A stretch of DNA of 64,000 bases, taken from assembly GCA_032156805.1 (NCBI GenBank), contig JALDXQ010000001.1, forward strand, positions 1 through 64,000, given 5' to 3'. The position numbers and the translations under genes were made by a program. Shown one piece after another: positions 57,230 to 64,000 of this stretch (its first letter is position 1; every line of letters starts with the position of its first letter). The notes below the pieces were generated by a model, which saw only the letters and a program-made list of their open reading frames with translations, had not been told where the DNA came from and did not search any database. This stretch comes from Gp6-AA40 sp032156805 (GTDB taxonomy: Bacteria; Acidobacteriota; Vicinamibacteria; Vicinamibacterales; UBA2999).

Positions 57230-58626
57230 CCGAATTCAAGATTCCCGAACTGGGAGAAAACGTCGCCTCGGGCGACGTGACCCGCATCCTCGTCAACGTC
57301 GGCGACACCATTGCCCGCGATCAGCCAGTCGTGGAGCTCGAGACGGACAAGGCCACCATCGAGGTTCCGTCATCGGTCGCCGGCGTCGTGAAAGAGATCA
57401 AGGTCAAGAAAGGCGATAAGGTCAAAGTCGGCGCGGTGGTGCTGACCGTTGATGCACCTGCAGACGGCGCTGCCGCCAAATCGCCGGCACCCGCGGCTGC
57501 GGCGCCGGCGGCCGAGCCCGAACCTGTCCAGGCTCCTGCGGCTGCTCCGGCACCCGCGGCGGCGCCAGCGCCTGCCCCGGGGCCGCCCCGTGTCGTGCCA
57601 ATGCCCGTGAGGCCAACGCCCGAAGCGGCCTCACCCATGGTCCTTGCCAAGGTGGATGGCGAGCGGGGGCCGGCAGCGCCCGCGTCCCCAGGGGTACGCC
57701 GGCTGGCGCGCGAGATCGGCGTCGACATCAACTCCGTGCAGGGCAGCGGGGCAGGTGGACGCATCACCCAGGAAGACGTCAAGGAACACGCGCGCCGGAT
57801 TCTAAGTAGCGTCGGGGCGGCTGGTGCCGCAGGTCCGGCCATGGCACGCGGCGGACGGCCATTGCCCGACTTCCAGAAGTGGGGCGAGATCGATCGTCAG
57901 CCGTGGAGCAACATCCGCCGTGCGACGGCCGAGCATCTCAGTTACGCGTGGACGACCATCCCGCACGTCACGCAGTTCGACAAGGCGGATGTCGGCGCGA
58001 TGGAGGAACTGCGCAAGCAGTTCAAGGAGAGGGTTGCGAAGGCGGGCGGGAATCTGACGGTCACGGCGATGCTCGTCCGCGTGATCGCGACCGCCGTCAG
58101 GAAGTTCCCGCAGTTCAACGCCTCGATCGATACCGAGCGCGGCGAGGTCGTCTACAAGAAGTACGTGAACGTCGGCGTGGCGGTCGATACCGATCGCGGT
58201 CTCCTCGTGCCGGTGATTCGGGATGCCGACACGAAGAACATCATGGAGATCGCCGTCGAGTTGCAGCGCCTGGCCGAGCGTGCGCGCGACAAGAAGCTGT
58301 CGCTCGAGGAGATGAGCGGTGGCGGCATCACGATCTCGAACCTCGGTGGCATTGGCGGTACCTACTTCACGCCCATCGTGAACTGGCCCGAGGTGGCCAT
58401 CCTGGGTGTGTCGCGCGGCACGACCGAGCCGATCTGGCGCCCTTCGACGGGTTCGGGGCGTCCCGAGCTTGCCGAGGGGAAAGATGGACGCTGGGAGCCG
58501 CGCCTGATGCTGCCGCTGTCGCTCTCGTACGACCACCGCGTCATCGATGGCGCTGATGCGATGCGCTTCCTGCGGTGGGTGGTCGAAGCGATCGAGCAGC
58601 CCTTCCTTCTCTCACTGGTGGGTTAA
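57226..58626 (+). CDS. aceF: Pyruvate dehydrogenase E2, dihydrolipoamide acetyltransferase
   Basis: The 466-residue E2 core protein starts at GTG 57226, overlapping the aceE stop (GTGA). One lipoyl domain lies at 1-75, with the lipoylated Lys42 in 'ETDKATIEV'. An Ala/Pro-rich linker (about 80-150) leads to the peripheral subunit-binding domain (about 155-190, 'VRRLAREIGVDINSVQGSGA'). The catalytic domain ends in 'SYDHRVIDGADAM' with His437. Between 'EPIW' and 'RLMLPLSLSYDHR' sits an in-frame insert (about 405-418, 'RPSTGSGRPELAEGK') from a palindromic repeat. It forms the complex core with AceE and Lpd. Confidence 0.95.
   Translation: MTEFKIPELGENVASGDVTRILVNVGDTIARDQPVVELETDKATIEVPSSVAGVVKEIKVKKGDKVKVGAVVLTVDAPADGAAAKSPAPAAAAPAAEPEPVQAPAAAPAPAAAPAPAPGPPRVVPMPVRPTPEAASPMVLAKVDGERGPAAPASPGVRRLAREIGVDINSVQGSGAGGRITQEDVKEHARRILSSVGAAGAAGPAMARGGRPLPDFQKWGEIDRQPWSNIRRATAEHLSYAWTTIPHVTQFDKADVGAMEELRKQFKERVAKAGGNLTVTAMLVRVIATAVRKFPQFNASIDTERGEVVYKKYVNVGVAVDTDRGLLVPVIRDADTKNIMEIAVELQRLAERARDKKLSLEEMSGGGITISNLGGIGGTYFTPIVNWPEVAILGVSRGTTEPIWRPSTGSGRPELAEGKDGRWEPRLMLPLSLSYDHRVIDGADAMRFLRWVVEAIEQPFLLSLVG
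58440..58478. repeat. In-frame palindromic repeat element inside aceF
   Basis: cccttcgacgggttcggg and cccgagcttgccgagggg form an imperfect 18-bp inverted repeat (13 of 18 pairs) within the E2 catalytic domain frame. It shares words and protein reading (RPSTGSGRPE) with the element in aceE. Confidence 0.75.
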
Positions 58627-60038
58627 TGGCGGATTCGGTGCAGGTAGCGGTACTGGGCGCAGGCCCTGGCGGGTATGCGGCGGCCTTCTATGCAGCTGAC
58701 CTCGGGATGCAGGTCGCCCTCATCGACGAGGAGAAAAACCCCGGGGGGGTCTGCCTCTATCGCGGGTGTATCCCGTCGAAGGCGCTGCTCCATGTCGCGA
58801 AAGTCATCGACGAGGCCAAGCACGCCGGCAACTGGGGTGTGGCCTTCGCCGATCCGTCGATCGACGTCAACAAGCTGCGCGCCTACAAGCAGGGCGTCGT
58901 CGACAAGCTCACTGCGGGTGTCGGCAGCGTGGCGAAGCTGCGCAAGGTCAAGTTCCTGCAGGGGCGAGCGACGCTGACCGGACCGACGTCGCTCAAGGTG
59001 GCGGGAGCCGGCGGTGAAACCGAGCTGCAGTTCGAGCACCTCATTCTCGCGACCGGCTCGCATCCGACGCGCATCCCGTCGCTCTCTCTCGACAGCCCGC
59101 GAATGATGGACTCGACGTCGGGACTCGAACTGCCTGACGTGCCGAAGTCGCTGCTCGTGATCGGTGGCGGCTACATCGGGCTGGAGCTCGGATCGGTGTA
59201 TGCGACGCTTGGCAGCAAGGTGTCGGTCGTGGAAATGACGCCGGGCCTGCTGCCGGGCGCCGACCGTGACCTGGTCAACGTCCTCGAGAAACGACTGAAG
59301 AAGCTGTTCGCCGCCATCATGGTGAACACGAAGGTCGTGAAGGTCGTTGAAGACGGCGCCGGCATTCGCGTCACGTTCGAAGGTGACGTAGCGGACAAGG
59401 AGCAGTTGTTCGATCGCGTGCTCGTTGCCGTCGGCCGTCGTCCGAACTCGAAGATCCCGGGCCTCGAGACCACCGGCGTGAAGGTTGACGCCAAGGGCTT
59501 CATCGAGACCGATCCGCAACGGCGCACGGCGGAGCGGACCATTTTCGCTATTGGCGATGTGGCCGGTGAGCCGATGCTGGCGCACAAGGCCTCACATGAG
59601 GCGCGCGTGGCGGTCGAGGCGATCGCCGGGCACAAAGCAGTCTTCGAGCCGCAGGCGATTCCGGCCGTGGTCTTCACCGACCCGGAGATTGCCTGGTGCG
59701 GCCTGACTGAGGCGCAGGCCCAGGCCGACGGGATTGAGGTCGACGTCGCCAAGTTCCCGTGGGGCGCCTTGAGCCGCGCGATTACCGTCGATCGGCCGGA
59801 CGGATTGACCAAGCTCGTCCTGGAACCAAAGACCGGCCGTGTCCTTGGTGTGGGCATCGCGGGCTCGGGTGCTGGTGAGTTGATCGCCGAAGGTGCGCTC
59901 GCGATCGAGATGGGCGCGACGGCTGAAGACATGAAGCTCGTGATCCACCCGCATCCGACACTCTCGGAATCGGTCATGGAGAGCGCGGAAGTGTTCTTTG
60001 GGCAGAGTACGCATGTCTTTAAGCCCAGAAAGAAGTAA
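58626..60038 (+). CDS. lpd: Dihydrolipoyl dehydrogenase (E3)
   Basis: ATG 58626 overlaps the aceF stop by one base (TAATG) and gives 470 residues. It has the FAD site 'VAVLGAGPGGYAAAFYAADL', the redox disulfide 'GGVCLYRGCIPSKALL' (CX4C), the NAD site 'LLVIGGGYIGLELGSVYATL', 'FAIGDVAGEPMLAHKASHEA' and the C-terminal His-Glu 'VIHPHPTLSESVMESAE'. All catalytic residues are present. It regenerates oxidised lipoamide and completes the aceE-aceF-lpd operon. Confidence 0.96.
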   Translation: MADSVQVAVLGAGPGGYAAAFYAADLGMQVALIDEEKNPGGVCLYRGCIPSKALLHVAKVIDEAKHAGNWGVAFADPSIDVNKLRAYKQGVVDKLTAGVGSVAKLRKVKFLQGRATLTGPTSLKVAGAGGETELQFEHLILATGSHPTRIPSLSLDSPRMMDSTSGLELPDVPKSLLVIGGGYIGLELGSVYATLGSKVSVVEMTPGLLPGADRDLVNVLEKRLKKLFAAIMVNTKVVKVVEDGAGIRVTFEGDVADKEQLFDRVLVAVGRRPNSKIPGLETTGVKVDAKGFIETDPQRRTAERTIFAIGDVAGEPMLAHKASHEARVAVEAIAGHKAVFEPQAIPAVVFTDPEIAWCGLTEAQAQADGIEVDVAKFPWGALSRAITVDRPDGLTKLVLEPKTGRVLGVGIAGSGAGELIAEGALAIEMGATAEDMKLVIHPHPTLSESVMESAEVFFGQSTHVFKPRKK

Positions 60039-60040
60039 CT

Positions 60041-60098
60041 CCGGGTTCAAGGTTCCGGGTTCAGAGTTCAAGGTTCGTGTTCGGAGTTCGGGTTCTTC
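60041..60098. repeat. GGGTTCAAGG-type word repeat after lpd
   Basis: Words ccgggttcaagg, ttccgggttcagag, ttcaaggttcg, tgttcggag and ttcgggttctt follow in series right after the lpd stop. It is similar in style to the other word-repeat spacers but with its own vocabulary. Confidence 0.7.
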
Positions 60099-60135
60099 GT
60101 GCTTGATTCGTTGTTCTTAGTTCCGGGAGGCTCCC

Positions 60136-61134
60136 GTGACCAGGTTGCTCACGGCGTTTGGAATCGCAGCGTTGGTGGGGATCGCTTCGTTGGCGGCGCA
60201 GGCGCCGGCTGAGGTGGAGAAGCACATCGCCGCCGCCAAAGTGGCTGCCGGCGCCGACCATTCCGGGCTCTTCGATCGCATCTGCTCCGAGGCGCGCACG
60301 GTCGGGACGCCGCGTGGTGGAGGAGCAGGCCGCGGAGCAGCAGGCGCCGGCCGTCGTGGTAGCGGGCCGCCTCCGCCGCCGCCACGTGAGTCGTGGCACG
60401 CCGAGCCTGCCAAGGTCTTCGACAATCTGTACTACGTTGGAATGACGGAGTACTCGGCCTGGGCGATCACGACGAAGCAGGGCATCATCCTCATCGACGC
60501 GATCTACGACTATTCGGTTGAGGACGAAGTGGATGGCGGTTTGCGCAAGCTGGGACTCAATCCCGCCGACATCAAGTACGTCCTGATCAGCCACGCCCAC
60601 CTCGATCATGCCGGTGGGGCGAAGTACCTGCAGGAGAAGTTCGGCGCCCGCATCCTGATGTCCGCCGCCGACTGGGACCTGCTCGATCAGCAGAACCCGC
60701 CCTGGAAGCCGAAGCGCGACATGGTCGTCACTGACGGCCAGCAGCTCACGCTCGGCGAGACGACGTTGACGATGTACGTGACGCCCGGGCACACGATGGG
60801 CACGGTATCGTCCATCGTCCCGGTGTTCGACAACGGCCGTCGGCACATTGCGGCCGCGTGGGGCGGCACCGCGTTCAACTTCGGTCCTGACAAGGCGCGG
60901 CTCCAGACCTACGCCGCTTCAGCCGCCCGATTCCGCGACATCGTCGCAAAGGCGGGCGCCGACGTGCTGATTGCCAATCACACCGATTTCGACGGCACGA
61001 AGAAGAAGGTTCCCGCTTTGGCACAGCGGAAGCCTGGTAGTCCGCACCCGTACGTGATCGGCGCCGATGGCGTTCAGAGATATGTGACCGTTGCCAACGA
61101 ATGCGCGCAGGCAGCGATCGCCAACTTGCCATGA
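60136..61134 (+). CDS. Exported subclass B3-like metallo-beta-lactamase-fold protein
   Basis: The 332-residue protein starts at GTG 60136 with GGGAGG five bases upstream. A signal peptide (about 1-21) is followed by a low-complexity insert 'GGGAGRGAAGAGRRGSGPP' (about 61-79). The MBL domain carries HxHxDH in 'LISHAHLDHAGGAKYL', 'VTPGHTMGTVS' (third His) and 'IANHTDFDG' (final His), the zinc pattern of subclass B3. Many B3-like environmental proteins hydrolyse beta-lactams, but others act on unrelated substrates, and the glycine-rich insert is unusual. No regulator lies next to it. Activity is not claimed. Confidence 0.75.
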   Translation: MTRLLTAFGIAALVGIASLAAQAPAEVEKHIAAAKVAAGADHSGLFDRICSEARTVGTPRGGGAGRGAAGAGRRGSGPPPPPPRESWHAEPAKVFDNLYYVGMTEYSAWAITTKQGIILIDAIYDYSVEDEVDGGLRKLGLNPADIKYVLISHAHLDHAGGAKYLQEKFGARILMSAADWDLLDQQNPPWKPKRDMVVTDGQQLTLGETTLTMYVTPGHTMGTVSSIVPVFDNGRRHIAAAWGGTAFNFGPDKARLQTYAASAARFRDIVAKAGADVLIANHTDFDGTKKKVPALAQRKPGSPHPYVIGADGVQRYVTVANECAQAAIANLP

Positions 61135-61199
61135 AGCGCGCTTCTCTTCTAACTTATTAAGGTTTGCCACTCGTCTTTCGTCCCATTCGGAGGCAGTTG

Positions 61200-62003
61200 A
61201 TGGAGGCAGTCCCCGTCAGGATTGTGCCGCGCGATTTTGGAGAAACGCGCCGGCGCGATTGGTGGTGGGTCGAACCGATGACCGTGTTTGCGGTCTTCGG
61301 CGGCTTTGTCCTGTATGCAACATGGGCGGCGTTTCAGAACGCGCATTACACGTACGGCCCGTACCTCTCCCCGTTCTACTCGCCCGAACTGTGGGGCGAT
61401 TCTCCCCACGCCTGGCTCGGACCCAAACCGGGGTGGTGGCCGGCGCTGATCCCGTTCTCGCCGGCGCTGTTGATTCTGCCGTTTCCTGGCCTGTTCCGAT
61501 TCACCTGCTACTACTATCGCGGCGCCTACTACAAGGCGTTCTGGATGGACCCGGTGTCGTGCACGGTCGGTGAGCCGCGCAAAGGCTACTGGGGCGAGCG
61601 CACGTTCCCGCTCATCCTTCAGAACGTGCATCGCTATTTCGCCTACATTGCCTGCCTCTTCATCATGGTGCTCTCCTACGACGTCTGGCTGGCGTTGTGG
61701 TTCACGAATCCGGCCACGGGACAGACCGAGTTCGGCATCGGCGTGGGCACGCTCATCCTCGCAGTGAACGTGGTGCTGCTCGGCAGCTACACGCTGGGAT
61801 GTCACTCCATTCGCCACCTGGTCGGCGGACTGAAGGACGAGGTCTCGAAATCGCCGCTGCTTCACACCTGCTACAACTGCTCGAGCGCTCTCAACGGCCG
61901 TCACATGTTGTTCGCCTGGATGAGCCTCTTCTCAGTGGCCCTGTCGGACCTCTACATCCGGCTCTGTTCGATGGGGATTCTCACTGACATGAGGCTGGTC
62001 TGA
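61200..62003 (+). CDS. sdhC: Succinate dehydrogenase / fumarate reductase membrane cytochrome b subunit
   Basis: Start ATG 61200 (GGAGG six bases upstream) gives 267 residues with about five spans: about 28-48, 82-98, 140-165, 180-205 and 235-257. Candidate heme ligands are His in 'QNVHRYFAYIACLF', 'LGCHSIRHLVGG' and 'GRHMLFAWMS'. The single large five-span subunit next to sdhA resembles type B-like succinate:quinone oxidoreductases. Family resemblance is inferred mainly from topology and position. Its stop overlaps the sdhA start (TGATG). Confidence 0.75.
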   Translation: MEAVPVRIVPRDFGETRRRDWWWVEPMTVFAVFGGFVLYATWAAFQNAHYTYGPYLSPFYSPELWGDSPHAWLGPKPGWWPALIPFSPALLILPFPGLFRFTCYYYRGAYYKAFWMDPVSCTVGEPRKGYWGERTFPLILQNVHRYFAYIACLFIMVLSYDVWLALWFTNPATGQTEFGIGVGTLILAVNVVLLGSYTLGCHSIRHLVGGLKDEVSKSPLLHTCYNCSSALNGRHMLFAWMSLFSVALSDLYIRLCSMGILTDMRLV

Positions 62004-63820
62004 TGTCGACGTATCAGAGCTACAGCTACGACGTGCTCATCATCGGCGCCGGCGGCGCCGGTCTGCGCGCGGCGATCGAGGCGGCGTCGAGTAGTTTGTC
62101 GGTGGGGCTGATCTGCAAGTCACTCCTTGGCAAGGCGCACACCGTCATGGCCGAGGGCGGCATGGCCGCGGCCATGGCCAACAACGACGATCGCGACAGC
62201 TGGCGCGTGCACTTCGCCGACACGATGCGCGGCGGCCAGTACGTCAACAACTGGCGCATGGCGGAACTGCACGCCAAGGAAGCGCCCGATCGCGTGCGTG
62301 AGCTCGAAGGCTGGGGCGCGGTCTTCGATCGCACGGCGGATGGCCGCATCAATCAGCGCAACTTCGGCGGCCACCGCTACCCGCGGCTCGCACACGTCGG
62401 CGATCGAACCGGGCTGGAACTGATTCGAACGTTGCAGGACCACGCCGTGTATACCGGCATGACCGTGCACATGGAGCACACGGTCATCGATCTGTTCCTC
62501 GACAACGGCCGCGCCGCCGGCTGCCTGACGTACGACCGCGAACGTGGCCGCTTCCACGTCTTCAACGCCAAGGCGATCGTGCTGGCCACTGGCGGCGTGG
62601 GGCGCGCGTACAAGATCACCAGCAACAGCTGGGAAGGTACGGGTGACGGGCACGCGCTGGCCTATCGTGTCGGCGCCGAGCTCATCGACATGGAGTTCAT
62701 CCAGTTCCATCCCACCGGGATGGTCTGGCCACCCAGCGTCCGCGGCATCCTCGTGACCGAAGGTGTCCGTGGAGAAGGCGGCGTCCTCAAGAACAGCGAG
62801 GGCCGCCGGTTCATGTTCGATGACATCCCGGACAACTACAAGCCGCAGACGGCATCGGATCCGGAAGAGGGCTGGCGCTACACACAGGGTGACAAGAGCG
62901 CCCGTCGTCCGCCGGAGCTCCTGACGCGCGATCACGTGGCGCGCTGCATCAACCGCGAGGTCAAGGCCGGGCGTGGATCTCCGCATGGCGGCGTGTTCCT
63001 CGACATCGCGTGGATCAAGGAGAAGCTCAAGGACTCCGAGGTCCACATCAAGCGCAAGCTCCCGAGCATGTATCATCAGTTCAAGGAGCTCGCCGATCTC
63101 GACATCACGAGGGAGGCGATGGAAGTCGGCCCCACCACGCACTACATCATGGGTGGGATTCGCGTCGATGCCGACACCCAGATGTCGACGATCCCTGGTC
63201 TCTTTGCCGCGGGCGAGTGCGCATCGGGTATCAACGGGGCCAATCGTCTCGGTGGCAACTCACTGTCGGACCTGATCGTCTTCGGCAAGCGCGCCGGAGA
63301 GTACGCCGCGATGTTTGCGAAGGAACATCCCGTGCCGCGCGTCGATGACGGGCTCGTCGATCAGGCCCTGCGGACCTCGCTGGTGCCGTTCGAACGCGGC
63401 GACGGCGGTGAGAATCCCTACAAGGTCCAGGCGGATCTCCAGGAGACGATGCAGGCGCTGGTCGGGATCGTGCGCACCGAGAGCGAAATGCGTGACGCGC
63501 TGGTGCGCATCAAGGGGTTCAAGGAGCGGGCCGCACGCGTCGGAGTCTCCGGCCATCGCGAGTATCACGCCGGCTGGCACACGGCACTCGATCTGCGCAA
63601 CCTGTTGACGGTCTCCGAAGCGATCGCGTTGTCGGCGATCGAACGCAAGGAGAGCCGCGGCGGACACTTCCGCGAGGACTATCCGGACAAGGTCGCCGAG
63701 TTCAGCACGATCAACATCGCCGTCCGCCAGGGGGCAGGCGACAACATGGAAATCGGCCGTATACCGATTCCGCCGATCCCCGATCCCCTGAAGCAGGTGA
63801 TCGAAGAACAGAAGTCGTGA
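62003..63820 (+). CDS. sdhA: Succinate dehydrogenase / fumarate reductase flavoprotein subunit
   Basis: The 605-residue FAD enzyme oxidises succinate to fumarate. It has 'VLIIGAGGAGLRAAIEAAS' for FAD and the covalent-FAD His46 in 'GKAHTVMAEGGMAAAMANND'. The substrate loop is 'EFIQFHPTGMVWPPSVRG', with 'TEGVRGEGG' and 'GINGANRLGGNSLSDLIVFG' following. A C-terminal helical domain completes it. Length and residues are standard. It starts on the sdhC stop. The sdhB gene follows after an 81-bp gap filled with two palindromes. Confidence 0.95.
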   Translation: MSTYQSYSYDVLIIGAGGAGLRAAIEAASSSLSVGLICKSLLGKAHTVMAEGGMAAAMANNDDRDSWRVHFADTMRGGQYVNNWRMAELHAKEAPDRVRELEGWGAVFDRTADGRINQRNFGGHRYPRLAHVGDRTGLELIRTLQDHAVYTGMTVHMEHTVIDLFLDNGRAAGCLTYDRERGRFHVFNAKAIVLATGGVGRAYKITSNSWEGTGDGHALAYRVGAELIDMEFIQFHPTGMVWPPSVRGILVTEGVRGEGGVLKNSEGRRFMFDDIPDNYKPQTASDPEEGWRYTQGDKSARRPPELLTRDHVARCINREVKAGRGSPHGGVFLDIAWIKEKLKDSEVHIKRKLPSMYHQFKELADLDITREAMEVGPTTHYIMGGIRVDADTQMSTIPGLFAAGECASGINGANRLGGNSLSDLIVFGKRAGEYAAMFAKEHPVPRVDDGLVDQALRTSLVPFERGDGGENPYKVQADLQETMQALVGIVRTESEMRDALVRIKGFKERAARVGVSGHREYHAGWHTALDLRNLLTVSEAIALSAIERKESRGGHFREDYPDKVAEFSTINIAVRQGAGDNMEIGRIPIPPIPDPLKQVIEEQKS

Positions 63821-63895
63821 CGTAGTGTCCGGCTTCATGCCGGACGGGAGATAGTCGTAACGCAGTGCCCGGCTTCAGCCGGACCCGGAGATAGC
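63821..63895 (-). repeat. Interspersed palindrome, family A, two tandem copies between sdhA and sdhB
   Basis: Copy one (63821-63857) holds GTCCGGCTTCATGCCGGAC and ends in gggagatagtcg. Copy two (63861-63895) holds CCCGGCTTCAGCCGGA and ends in cggagatag. Both are in reverse orientation to the copies at 21568 and 30074. They fill nearly the whole operon gap. Confidence 0.8.
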
Positions 63896-63901
63896 CCCCG
63901 A

Positions 63902-64000
63902 ATGGCGACCACAGCGACGTTCAAGATTTGGCGCACGCACCCTGAGAAGGACGGCACGTTCCAGACCTTCCACACCGAGGTCAGCGACGGCATGGTCGTC
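63902..64000 (+). CDS. sdhB: Succinate dehydrogenase iron-sulfur subunit, N-terminal part (cut by window end)
   Basis: From ATG 63902 the frame stays open for 33 codons to the window edge and reads 'FKIWRTHPEKDGTFQTFHTE' near its start. This matches the first ferredoxin-fold strand of SdhB/FrdB. No iron-sulfur cysteine is reached yet. Position after sdhA and frame support the call. The stop and clusters lie outside the window. Confidence 0.75.
   Translation, partial: MATTATFKIWRTHPEKDGTFQTFHTEVSDGMVV

Overview
The window is about 64 kb of dense, GC-rich bacterial DNA with almost no spacers over 300 bp. It carries secretin, lipoprotein and Tat signals, so the cell is Gram-negative. A YpdA-type bacillithiol disulfide reductase, secreted proteins opening with a 'DPDLQGVWS' block, a tetraether-synthase-like radical SAM enzyme and many small interspersed palindromes suggest an acidobacterium, possibly Vicinamibacteria. 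That placement is inference from gene content; no rRNA or tRNA gene was seen.

Region 1 (36-18867) is a complete, divergent Tad/Flp pilus locus. The left arm (minus strand, 6690 to 2208) encodes a two-span membrane protein, a degenerate receiver-domain protein with a long disordered tail, two TadE-like minor pilins and a TadG-like vWA pilin. It abuts a membrane-fused spermidine-synthase-like protein. The right arm (plus strand, 7220 to 18867) encodes two Flp pilins, prepilin peptidase, CpaB, secretin, CpaE, CpaF, TadB, TadC, an extra AAA+ ATPase, a DUF192 protein and a SPOR-domain protein. A near-perfect sigma-54 promoter (7099-7113) precedes the pilins, and a strong hairpin separates the first pilin from the rest.

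Region 2 (18848-31339) holds a Ni/Co-type transporter, an SDR dehydrogenase, small secreted proteins, a 699-residue radical SAM protein with the cysteine layout of archaeal tetraether synthase, glutamate synthase (gltB-gltD), and a stand-alone diiron beta-lactamase-fold protein resembling oxygen-binding ODP.

Region 3 (31340-43718) holds a sigma-54-preceded proline-repeat secreted protein, an unknown secreted protein, a lipoprotein metallo-hydrolase, a Tat-exported arylmalonate-decarboxylase-like protein, a beta-propeller phytase, aspartate kinase, YpdA, a lipoprotein-like protein-isoaspartate methyltransferase, and a three-gene operon of membrane protein, ECF sigma factor and zinc-finger anti-sigma candidate.

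Region 4 (43719-64000) holds a 1145-residue Ig-repeat surface protein with a LamG domain nested in one repeat, a MoxR/VWA/LON-domain operon, GDPD, a PLP lyase, cytochrome c', family 5 uracil-DNA glycosylase, a pyruvate dehydrogenase operon (aceE-aceF-lpd), a B3-like metallo-beta-lactamase-fold protein, and succinate dehydrogenase (sdhC-sdhA-sdhB, the last cut by the window end).

A recurring theme is short repeats. Palindromes of one family lie at 21568, 30074 and twice at 63821-63895. A different palindromic element is inserted in frame in both aceE and aceF. Several spacers are built from degenerate 6-10 nt word repeats.
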